NCBI RefSeq assembly: GCF_000204055.1
Contig: NW_006768799.1
Coordinates: forward strand, 739,679 to 803,678
Direction of reading: 5' to 3'
Source of the DNA: Melampsora larici-populina 98AG31
Lineage: Eukaryota > Basidiomycota > Pucciniomycetes > Pucciniales > Melampsoraceae
DNA length: 64,000 nt
Below the pieces are notes generated by a model. The model did not search any database, was not told the origin of the DNA, and saw nothing but the letters and a program-made list of their open reading frames with translations. A program made the position numbers and the translations under genes. Positions 24,609 through 34,957 of this stretch are shown in pieces (position 1 is the stretch's first letter; every line of letters begins with the position of its first letter).

Positions 24609-26395
24609 AACTTACCCGAAAAAAAACCTACCAAAAAAAAGAAATAATTAAATAAATTGAAATAGATGATGGTTTAGTTGGAGAGTATTTTATAGACATC
24701 AATTTATATCAACTTCAATATGTTTCTCTTTTTTTTTCTGATGATGATGTTGTTGTTGTTGTTGTAAGATTCCTCTCACTGTTTTTTTGTCTTTGTTTTT
24801 TTTTTCTTTTATATATGCTTAATACCTACTTTTATATAAACCTTTTCTCTCAACACCAATATACATATGTTATATTAAATCATTCTTTTTTTTATCTACA
24901 TTAAATCATTCTTTTATTTATTTATTTATTTTTCATTACAAGACATTTTTTTTCCTTCTTCTTTTTTGGTAGAATTATTTATGATGATTTATTTTGAAAT
25001 CGATTTTTCTTTTGGTTTTGAAGTATTGTGGGTTTGATTGTTTGTATCATTTGATTTGTGTAAAGAAATTCAATTAATTGAATTAATTTGAATCTTTTTC
25101 TTCTTCTTCAGTTTTTTTTTCAAAAATTTTACTTGGTTTTTGAGAGTTGTAAGAGTTTGTTTTTCATTTTGTATTCAAAAGAAAAAGAAAAATCAAAGGA
25201 TTTGAAGGAGGTGGATATTTTTGTTTAGGATCTTAGGGAATTGACAAAAAAAAATTGAGGGTAAAGAATTCTCATTTCTTTGATTTGGATAACTTACATG
25301 ATTTTCTGACAGTGCCCACACAGAGTGATAGTCAATGGGGTTCAGGCAAAGTGCAGGTCCAAAAACGCACAGTTTCAATTCAGTCAATTTGGACATCTAG
25401 TCAAGTCACATGGTATCATCCATGAATATGTTTGGTCTTCATAACAAGTTGTATGTAAGGGTGCAAATCACCAAATGCACAGAGCAAATGGCCAAGTTCA
25501 TGACATTATTTTGCTCGGTGACAGAAGGCTTCAACAGGATTTTCACCTCCGCAGGCCGGTTGATCAACTTTGTTGGCTAAGCCCTTGATACTCTTTCATT
25601 GATATCATTTGTAGATACATACTCAATTTGTTCATAAGATGGAAGTCTCTGTGTTGAGATAAGATTTTATCTGACATATTATGTTTGTTGCAAATGTTGT
25701 AGAGATTTGACTGAGTCTACATTGACTTGTTTTCTATCTCAGAGTCCAGACACTGTTATTTATTTAACACTGTAAGTCCAATGCATTATGGAGTCCTGAC
25801 GTACACAGTCCCTGAGCCCAGGTGATAATCTTCATAAATCAACCCTGAGGTCTTCAACTGTTTATACTTCAACACCCACAGCTTTGAACACCTTGTGATA
25901 TGCGTGGTTTTCGCCAATAGAATATCTTGCGATCAGATCTCTATATGCTCAGGCGTGTAGCTATTCTTCACTTTGCTTTACACTAGATTTTACATATTCA
26001 TGTCACGAAAGTAAGCTTGTTTGTTAGATGAGAAGGAGGGCTTCATGCTTCCGCTTTACAAGTTCTTGAGAACTTACCTTCCCCAAGGCCATGAATCTGA
26101 TGATCAATCCAAACAACTGATCGCACTTGTGGTTCTCCTGGTATACTTGTTGAAAATTACAATGGGAATCAGTACTTGCTTTAGGTTGAGAAGAGGACTT
26201 GATGGACATGGAGCCATGCAATTTCATTGACCAGGGTAAATACCCTATGCATATCTCTCAAGTGGGTGAGGAAACAAGAAGAGATCACCAGTTTGTAATT
26301 TGAACTGATAGGCCTGCTGACAGCTGTATGCATTGAACGTTTGAATTGGTTTTGCCTTCTTAAATTGGATCACATTCTTGTGGTAAATTGTGATT
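24609..26395. other. Intergenic region, T-rich 3' flank then unique DNA
   Basis: 24.6-25.2 kb is dominated by T and TTC runs and a TTTA repeat near 24915. From 25.2 kb to the transposon target site the sequence has balanced composition but only short frames without recognisable domains. Confidence 0.35.
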
Positions 26396-26404
26396 CCGAA
26401 TCCC

Positions 26405-26693
26405 CTAACTTAACTAAGCCCCCTCCTAGTGCCCGGGGGAAAAAAACGCAACAAACCCCGGAGGCACAGAGGGGACTTACATGCAATGTCCGTTTTCTTG
26501 GTGACGAGGTAAATTCACTTTTGGTGGTAAAAAAAGGTCCACCAATAATTTTTTTTTGTCTAATTATGAAATTTCTTGTATCTCCAATATGCTGTGTGCC
26601 GGCTTCTTGCGCATCTTTCCCTCCGCTCACATTTCTCCTTCTTTGTGAAATGAAAAACTTTTCATTGGGCTCCAAATGAGCTCTTTTCGAAAT
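26405..26693 (+). repeat. Left 289-bp terminal inverted repeat
   Basis: Inverted match to 33525-33813. It contains CTAACTTAACTAAGCC at the tip, a GC-rich GTGCCCGGGGG stretch and GCCGGCTTCTTGCGC. The one visible difference, CACAGAGG here against CACGGAGG in the partner, is a CpG transition. Confidence 0.9.
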
Positions 26694-27099
26694 TGGGTTT
26701 TCTGAATTGCTGCGAGGTTACACTTGTTGTTTGTGTATGTAATCTCAAAACCGAATTTGGAATCCATCAAAAGTTGTGAGCCTTCACAATTCAAGATTGT
26801 CTGGCCCGGTCTAGACATTTCCAGCCAGCTCTTAGGACCTTCTCTTGAACCATGTCATCAAAGTACAAGTAGATTAGAGCCCGGTGATTGACAGGTAGAC
26901 CAGCAAGGCTGGCTGAGCAATGACTTGGGCTACCTAGGCAGGAAGTTATTAATATTTGTTCTATCACTATATATCTTGTGTCTCCCTTTCTCGTGGCCTT
27001 TTGGCTCTTGCCCATTCATCTTTGATCTTCAATTCTTCTCAAGCACCTGCTTCCTTGATCCAATTTTTGATTACTCATTCAAATCCTCACAATCAAAAC

Positions 27100-30057
27100 A
27101 TGTCCTCTACCAACATACCAACCAGTATCCTGCCAGCGGGCAAAGAACCCCAAGAAGCCCAACACGGGGCAGAAGCACAAGAAGACCAAAACAACCCAGC
27201 AAAATCCAAAAATCGTACAGTTGACATATGTGATTATATCCAAAAGATGGGGTCAGATCCGAAAAAATTCATACAAAACTTACTCGATTCTACCAAACCT
27301 GAGATTATCAAGAAGCGTCAATTTTGGGGCACATCAAGAGGCTGGTCCTCAACCGAGAAGATCCTGCTCAGCATCAAGCGGCGAATCTTGGATGGGTCTG
27401 ATCAGACTGATATAGAAAGATGGAATAATTTCATCCTGAGAGAGGTCAGCCATTTTCTTCAAGCAGAACAAAAATCTAATAATTGTGTCAAGACATTGAT
27501 AATGACAAGCTCATCATTTTTATAGGCAAAGTTCATTGTCAATCAAGAAGAGCTACCACGAGGAACCGGTCCACAAGGTGCTTTCTACAGTGCTAATAAA
27601 ATAGATGAATCTTTCTTGGCACCTCAAGCTGAAGAGAACCGTGCAAACCTCATTCGCGAGAGCATGCCTTTCCTTCATGCATTGATATACTCAAAAATTG
27701 AAGATTCTAACATAGCTCGTGAGAAAATTTGATTGAACAAAGCATCCAAAGAAACCAGCAAAGGGGCTGAAGTCAAACCAACTGCCACTTCAGGTCATCA
27801 GGCCGACTTTCCTGAACATCTTGAGGGAGTCTCGCATTCGGTTCCAATGGACAACACAAATTTAGACTCTCATCGACTCAGACAAGTAAGCAAGATCATC
27901 TCCTGAACACTTGATGATCCATTCTGACTATTCCAACCCTCAAACGTAGATTCCCATTGCAGTGTTATCCATGATAGCTTTTGCTTGTAACAGACGATTC
28001 AATGGTTTGCAATTACAGAACTCCCTGTTGTTTGTTGCATGTGGAGTCTCCGATTGTGTGAATGACTATCTTCACTTCCTTGGATTGACCTCGTCAAGAC
28101 AGACAGCTCTGTCAGCTATGGATACTCTTGGACTTGCCGCTGAAAAGTCTATCAAACACATGTGTTCGCTCCCTTACACCATCCGACCTTTCTTAGTACT
28201 CGACAACATCAACATACAAGCTCGTGTGCACGATCCTCGCATCGAAGCAACCACAAAGATGTTTCATGGCTCATATGGATATCTACACGTCCTTCCAGAT
28301 CATCTAGTCAAAGATATGGACCCAGCGGAAGCCAGTGTTGATAATCTTCTAAAATATGTTTGCCAAAGCCAAGCGCAGCCCTTCAAAATATCTTCTTTGC
28401 TTCCCAATGAAGAAGCAAGCATCCATTGGACTTGTGTGCTCAAATCCCAGCTCTCCAAAGCCTTCCTTAATTACGTCCTCAAAAAAGACTCGCCGGGCTA
28501 TCTTTGTTCTAAAAGGGAATTACTTACATCACCTCCTCCCATTGAACCAATCGAATTGTACACACCAAATATCTACATGCTGAAGATGATGAGTGCTTCT
28601 GACAACTCGGCTTCAGGAGTTGCCGAGATGCTTACCCAGTGTAACAAGCAGACCGGTCACGATTCATCCATATTCAGTGAATCCCTGCAAGTTATAGAGG
28701 GCGACATGGGCACCTGCCTCAATTTTGAATCGCTCATACGTCAACGTTTCCCAGCAGGCCACCAGGACGAGGCCTTACAGAACGTTCTCAACCTTCCCGG
28801 CCTATCGCATACATTATGGAACATTGCAAGTAAGGTTTTAAGTCACCACTGGGGTGAACCAAGGGACAGCTCAAACACTGGGTTACATAGGACTGCCGCT
28901 GCGCTTGGAATGAAAACTGACAAGCAACCATCACAGCAAGATTTCAACTCGCTGATGCAAGTTATTCATAAAGGTCACACAGCAACAATGGTGTTCTTGT
29001 TGAAGTATGTCCAAGATCTCTGTATGTATATCTCACATAAGATCTGACCTTTGCCTTTAATGTTCAGGCAAACCATCGAAGCGTTGCCAACTGGCTCTAC
29101 GTTGGAAACACCCGGCGTAGCTCAATCTATCATTGACCAATGCTATGATAAGTACTTCACTCGTCAGTCTTTGGAAGATGCTTCAAAAACCGGGGACTGG
29201 ACAATGTATAACATGCGTCTCAGACTTCGCGACTTTGCTTCCATTGTTGAAGGTGACAAAGCAATGAGATCGGGTGACATTGGCCGAGTGCTGTTGATGT
29301 GGAAGCGGTGGGCTGTAATGGCCCAGGGAACGTCTGGTCTCTCACATTACGCAATTCATCTTCCTCGCTTCATCATGATACTCGAAAAAAACTTACCCAG
29401 CGCTTTGTCCAAAGCCATAAAACATTCGCTCCTCATTCCCACAGGTGGCCGAGATGGTCACTGGGTAGCAAAAGACTTCTATCTTGAGATTCAAAATTAT
29501 TGGCTCAAGTACTTCTTTAACAACTCAGTACGCATCCCAATATATAGATAGATATGCCTTCCTTCACTAACTGACAGATTTTCTTGTTCAAAGGGTCAAG
29601 GAACCAAGATCGAGCGTCTAATGGAAAGGTTTTTGATCATTATACCTTTGGTTAGTCCAGTATCTATTTTCATGGACTTCGTAAAGCACTCGAATTGATA
29701 TGGTGTGACATTCAGCTACGTAAACAAATCCAACAGTTAAAACAACGGTCAGGCCTCAAAGACATCCAGCAATCAAATCCACACATCATTACAGCGGCCT
29801 CATTGCAATCGTTCTTGAACATGGCTCAGGTTCACATGTGTGATGTAGAGAATTCAAATCACACAAGAGACACCAATGATAACGATGAAGTGGACAATAT
29901 CGAAGCACTTGGAATTGCCAAACTCAAAAGCATTTTGAAGGACGAGTCAAGGAAAAAAATACCCTCTCGATTCATTTGGGGATCTATGAAAGAAAGGAAC
30001 ACAGATGCGGATGAATGTGTTGAATCAGACAAAGATCAGCATAATGAAGATGAATAG
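27100..30057 (+). pseudogene. DUF6589-like transposase candidate, one in-frame stop
   Basis: Probable transposase of the 7.4 kb element. It starts MSSTNIPTS at 27100; exons run to about 27450, about 27525-27890, about 27951-29007, about 29070-29527, about 29595-29650 and about 29716-30057. A helical N-terminus (GWSSTEKILLSIKRRIL) is followed by FLVLDNINIQ, plausibly the first catalytic Asp, then HDPRIEATTKMFHGS, VIEGDMGTCLNFESLIR with a second acidic site, and LNLPGLSHTLWN, which recall DUF6589 proteins of basidiomycetes. The C-terminus has MWKRWAVMAQ and an acidic tail. TGA at 27730-27732 interrupts exon 2 where Arg (CGA) would fit. Family assignment is from memory of motif order; D/E residues as catalytic is inference. 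Confidence 0.6.
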
Positions 30058-33000
30058 ATCGACCATGCGAGACTGACCGTGCTTTCAAGGTCCTGTTGTC
30101 GCTGTTTCATCTTTATTTCCTTATCTCGCTGTTTCTCAAGTTCCTTTTCATGTTGTATACGCTTGCGTTCGGCAATCACTGCCTTCTTTTCTTCTTGTGC
30201 TACTTGTTTGAGTTGCTTTTGCTCTCTGTGCTCCTCTTCAATAAGTTCCATATCGAGAATCTCTTGTTCATATCGTATGATTTCTTCCTCCAGCTCTTCT
30301 TTATGCTTGAGATACACCGGAGATTTCATCCACATGTCTATACATTTGTGGACCATTTCAAACTGAGCCGGGAGTGTCTCACCTCCTAGAATCTCACGTA
30401 AAAAGACCCCATTGTGGATAGCTTCGTAGTTCTTAACAATTTGCCATGCATCTTCACGATCAAACAGGGATTCAGGTGTCATATGAGATCCAGTGGGATA
30501 AGTTTTTCGAAAAAGAAACTGGAAGTTTCCCATAAGCATCACAGTGAGGTCGATCTTGGGAACACTGAGACGTATTGGGTCGTCTTCCTTGCATACCAGC
30601 GGGATGTCGGCCGAGAACTTACGCTTAGAGGTCTTTTTTTGCATTTTGAACCAACTCTCATCTTCGGTGTGTGTAGGTGAAGTGTTCATGAGAGTATCAA
30701 AGTCTTTGGTATGTGTAGACCGAAGCAAGCGTATAATCCTAGCGCATCCTTGAGGATCGCATGTGGAACATCTACAAGGAGCCATCTCTTCAGATCGCTC
30801 GCGTTCCAGCTCGCCGAGATATTCTGGATCCAAAAGCGAGACTGGTATGTAGCCTTTCCTTTTACCTCAGTATGAAGCGAGGAAGAATATCAGAAATCAA
30901 GTATCATCAATCGGTATCAAATCATTGTTCACTCACAAGCTATCAACTGAATAAGCTACTCAAAGACAACACGATGTGACTCGAAGAGCGTGCATTCGAT
31001 CTTCATCTACCATTTTGGGTCCCACTTTGAACTCTTCTGCTGAGTTCTTTCCTGGGGTCATAGTCGGCTGAACAAATTGAATAACTAGGCCATTACGACA
31101 CCCACGCCCAGCTTGTCCGCCCATTTGATTCGATTCAGCTGGGTCCATTGCGCCCATGATAATCACAACCCTGACTCGGGTCCAATTTTGACCCATACCG
31201 AGTGCTGAAGTACATGACAAGATTGGAAACTTCCCTTCGCCGTAATCGTCCACACGCGTAAGTTTGTCTTTATCACCTGTTACTGAGTGATAACGTCGGA
31301 TAAATGTACTATTGCCATTACAAGCCCCATTGAGCACTCCACGAGCTTTACACACAACATCAATCACGGTTCCAGTAGCGTTTTGAGTGCCAGAATAAAT
31401 TAACATGGGTGGAGTGTCTTCATCAGATACAACGGATGCTGGAGAAAATAGACATTCAAGATCCTCGGCCGTATTTAATGGTCGAGTGAGATACATCCGA
31501 ATGAAACGGATCTCGGGTCGAGTGAGTTCGCCCTGGATCACGGTCATATTTTTCGGCAAGATATTCAGGCTGGACTGTATTTGCTCAATTGCACACGGTC
31601 GACAAGTTGCAGACATAAGGAGAACAGGGACCCCGTCGGTCGCCATGAGCTGCTGGCCGGGTTCCCATAAGATGAGCGAAATAGGCCAACGTCTTTGGGT
31701 GTAACACTACAGAAAATGTAATCTTTACCGGGCGGAAAAGAAAACTACTGACATAGAAAAATCCTGAGGCAACAGGAAAAGAGCTAAAAATCTGAAAAAA
31801 TATGCACCTTTTTCCTAGACGTTGGGGCGTCATGATGAGTATTTTTTTGTATTTTACGCACAGATATTGGTTAATGTACTAACAATAAAGGCTGAAAATC
31901 ATCAAAAACCTGCCTGTAACAATAGCTGAAATTTGGGTCATGATTATGAAAACAATATTTTGTGGTCTAAAAACTTCAATAACTTTGGCAATTCTGCTCC
32001 AAATAACTTGATTGTTGGTTCATTCAAAAGCTAAACCATTCTCCTTTACACTTCATAAAGGCAGCAAGGTGTTATCTTGTCATGTAAACACTCTACATTT
32101 GTTCAAACAATTCTACATGAATAGCTCTGTAGGATCTTTTGCAGACCAGCTACAGATGTGATATCACAATAATAAATGTATAGGAAAGGCCCACCTTGTT
32201 TATGAACTTGAAATTGAGTGATTTGATCCAGAACTTCAAAAGTTATTGATGTTTGAAGATTTCAAAATCCTGTCTTCAAAATCATGGGCCAAATTTCAGG
32301 TATTGTTACAGGTGGGTTTTTGATGATTTTCAGCCTTTATTGTTAGTACATTAGCCAATATTTTTGTGTAAAATACAAAAAAATACTCATTATGACGCCC
32401 CAACGTCTAGGAACAAGGTGCACATTTTTCCAGATTTTTAGCTCTTTTCCTGTTGCCTCAGGATTTTTCTATGTCAGTAGTTTTCTTTTCCGCCCGGTAA
32501 AGATTAACTTTTTTGTAGTGTAAGATGCTTTGAAAAGTGTTTTGATTTACCGCTGGCCTGAAGTCCCCAGAGATAAATGCAATGCGCTTCGTCAACCACT
32601 TTTAAGATAAGATGACACTGAAAATCTTTGCTGTGATATAGTGTTTGAAAAGCCTCGCTATTCAGGAAAATCTCTGGACTCTGTTAGAAAAATGTGTAAG
32701 TCAATTTGTGACCAATTGTACTGTTAGATGCAATGATGACTAACCAAGTAGATGAATGAATATGCATGTTCTTTCAATTTTGCTAGCTCTGCTGGACCAA
32801 ACGTGGTCTTAGTGAGATTGATTGACTTGATCCCAATTCGACTCTTCTCCAAGACCTGGCATTATCAGACCCGAGTCAGATCAGGTCAGATATTATTTTA
32901 TTCAACAATATCAAAACCAAAGTATATACTGACCTGATTGTTGCCAAGAGTATCCAGAGGATTCAAAACCAAAACCACTGGTTTCTTGACCTTGGGAAAC

Positions 33001-33329
33001 ATGTGGAAAAATAACTCAGGAACTCGGCTCTTTCCGGAGCCCGTTCCAGCCAAAAGAAAAGTGTGGTCCCCGTTTATCAGGCTGACCGTAGTGTTGATCT
33101 GAACCTTTGTTCCTTCTTGATTAGGGTACTTATCTCCAAAGCGGGTAGAGACTGCTTGTTGCTGCTCCACAGTGCTGGATTGCAGCAGCTTCTTAGTAAG
33201 CATTGGTGTTTCAATCTTCAAAGCTGGGGTTGATAGACTGATGTCAAGAATGTCGGTGAGCTTGTCATTCTTTTCTACAGTACTGCGAGTTCGAATTTTT
33301 GGTTGGGACATGTTTGCACAGAACAACAA
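30036..33329 (-). pseudogene. RecQ-like SF2 helicase, broken and interrupted
   Basis: An ATP-dependent DNA helicase of the RecQ-like type found in rust transposons. From the start at 33329 (or MSQ at 33311): Walker A LLAGTGSGKSRVPELFF, motif Ia VLVLNPLDTL, SPEIFLNSEAF, motif II VVDEAHCIYLWG, motif III LLMSATCRP, LTRPEIRFIR, ALGMGQNW and motif VI QMGGQAGRGCRNG. A Cys cluster (CRCSTCDPQGC) and a coiled-coil C-terminus (EELEEEIIRYEQEI) follow to 30036. Defects: an 816-bp element lies between motifs II and III; one base appears lost near 31660, shifting the frame just before motif III; an in-frame TGA near 30962 stands where Arg fits (CCL stop VAYSVD); the first Arg of motif VI is Gln. It is not functional as it stands. 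Confidence 0.8.
31705..32520. mobile_element. 816-bp CACTA-type foldback element
   Basis: Ends CACTACAGAAAATG and its near-complement at the right (…TTTTTTGTAGTG) are CACTA-type termini. They are flanked by a 3-bp TAA at 31702-31704 and 32521-32523. The inverted ends match over at least 200 bases and then diverge toward the centre, so nearly the whole element could fold back. There is no coding capacity. It is inserted in the helicase gene between motifs II and III. Confidence 0.85.
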
Positions 33330-33524
33330 GAGATGTTTGAAGGTTTTTGGGAAGGAAAATGGGCAGATGGGATGAAGGAGAACTTCAACAAGTCAAGATT
33401 CAAAAAATGGCATCGAAAAATTTGATATACCCCTGGACCCTTTTGTGGACCCTTTTGTGATTTTCACGTTTCAAATCTGGATATGTTACATAGCGTGTAC
33501 TATCAGCCGCAGTCGCGACTCTGG

Positions 33525-33813
33525 ATTTCGAAAAGAGCTCATTTGGAGCCCAATGAAAAGTTTTTCATTTCACAAAGAAGGAGAAATGTGAGCGGAGGGA
33601 AAGATGCGCAAGAAGCCGGCACACAGCATATTGGAGATACAAGAAATTTCATAATTAGACAAAAAAAAATTATTGGTGGACCTTTTTTTACCACCAAAAG
33701 TGAATTTACCTCGTCACCAAGAAAACGGACATTGCATGTAAGTCCCCTCCGTGCCTCCGGGGTTTGTTGCGTTTTTTTCCCCCGGGCACTAGGAGGGGGC
33801 TTAGTTAAGTTAG
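33525..33813 (-). repeat. Right 289-bp terminal inverted repeat
   Basis: Inverted partner of 26405-26693. The 9-bp target copy CCGAATCCC follows directly. Confidence 0.9.
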
Positions 33814-33822
33814 CCGAATCCC

Positions 33823-34957
33823 ATGGAATGGAGAAACAAATATCAAGACGGAATGATGAATTTCAAAACGAAAGAAAAATGTATGAATGTACACCAGGGT
33901 TCATATTGTCCGAAATAAAAATGGCCGGAGGGAACCAAAGGCAAATAGTACAGATGAAAACGGCAAGGGTTTTTTTCGGAAGGTTTTACGGAATTTAAGA
34001 CATCAAGAATTTGAAGAAAGGAATTGATGAATTGATCATTTCTGCTTTAAAAGCCGGCCGGCCGAATCCAAGAAGAAGAAGAAAATCGAGTTTGAGTGGC
34101 GCTAAAGCTACTAAAAGAAAGTCTATTGAGTCTACATAATCCTACATACGTTCATGAATGTTCTCGACTGATTTTGTAAAGTCACTGCATATCTCGCTGT
34201 GCTTCTTGTCCCTTTGATGATGATGATGCATAGACCGTATCTGATCTTGATTTACACAGCTCGGTATCCGGACCCGTTTAAAGGGGAAATGGAGATCTGA
34301 AAGGAGTCGATCAGAGACAAGAACATCAGAATCCATGAGCTAAACAGTTTTCTTGAAGAATTCGAAAAATATGGCAATGGAATGAATCTACATGGTGTGT
34401 TTGAATTGAGATAGAATCCTTGAATGGATATCTATAAATCTTCGAATTCATGAGTTTGTAGTAAGTAATCAATTCGGGAAAGAACTCATTCGGTCTTCGG
34501 CGCTGTTAAGTTCTTCCGAGTCGATCAGGATCTGAGTTCTTCCAACCTGTTTTATTTTATTTTATTTTGATTGATTTGATTTGTTTTGAGCTCATAAAAC
34601 TGAGTCTGTACCCAAATATGGTCTAGCCATAAAGTCCGGATTGCCGAAAGTGCATGAATCAGAGAAATAGGTTGATGAAGACTCAAGAGGATACCAAGTT
34701 CATTCAGATGGATTCACAGCCTTGAATGAGTTATCAGATATTATTATCAGCTAGTGAGCATTAGATTAACTTTTATCCTAAATGTCATTGTCAACTTAGA
34801 ATTCTTCAGCTTCATCTCATCGTCAATCTGATCATCAAGCTTTCTTTGGTCTCAGATTTATTAGACTTGCTTCTTCTCTTGAACGAACTGATTCAGATCG
34901 ATACGAGACACTTGAAGTATCTTGACCGTTTCCTGATCAGAGACCTGCATGTTCATC
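33823..34957. other. Intergenic region between the transposon and the exporter gene
   Basis: A frame continues from the TIR through 33998 with basic residues (EMEKQISRRNDEF-like) but has no known domain and is probably chance. GCCGGCCGGCCGAATCC near 34055 repeats the octamer of the target duplication. A TTTTA run lies at 34550-34567. No gene is supported. Confidence 0.3.

Larger units (their letters stand above)
26396..33822. mobile_element. Helicase-bearing DNA transposon with 289-bp TIRs and 9-bp target duplication
   Basis: The element is 26405-33813 (7.4 kb). Its ends (26405-26693 and 33525-33813) are inverted copies of 289 bases beginning CTAACTTAACTAAGCC, differing at about one position. 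They are flanked by CCGAATCCC at 26396-26404 and 33814-33822, a perfect 9-bp duplication. Long TIRs with a 9-bp duplication are typical of Mutator-like elements. Inside are a rightward DUF6589-like transposase candidate and a leftward RecQ-like helicase; their coding ends overlap by 22 bases. The near-identical ends imply recent insertion. Confidence 0.85.

Noticed and set aside
30079..30389. Rightward Cys/Ser/Phe-rich frames
   Set aside because: They are antisense to the helicase coiled coil; reverse reading of Glu/Lys codons produces such runs.
33483..33998. Rightward frame MLHSVYYQPQSRLW running through the right TIR
   Set aside because: About 290 of its bases are inverted-repeat sequence, and the mirrored frame is present in the left TIR; not a real gene.
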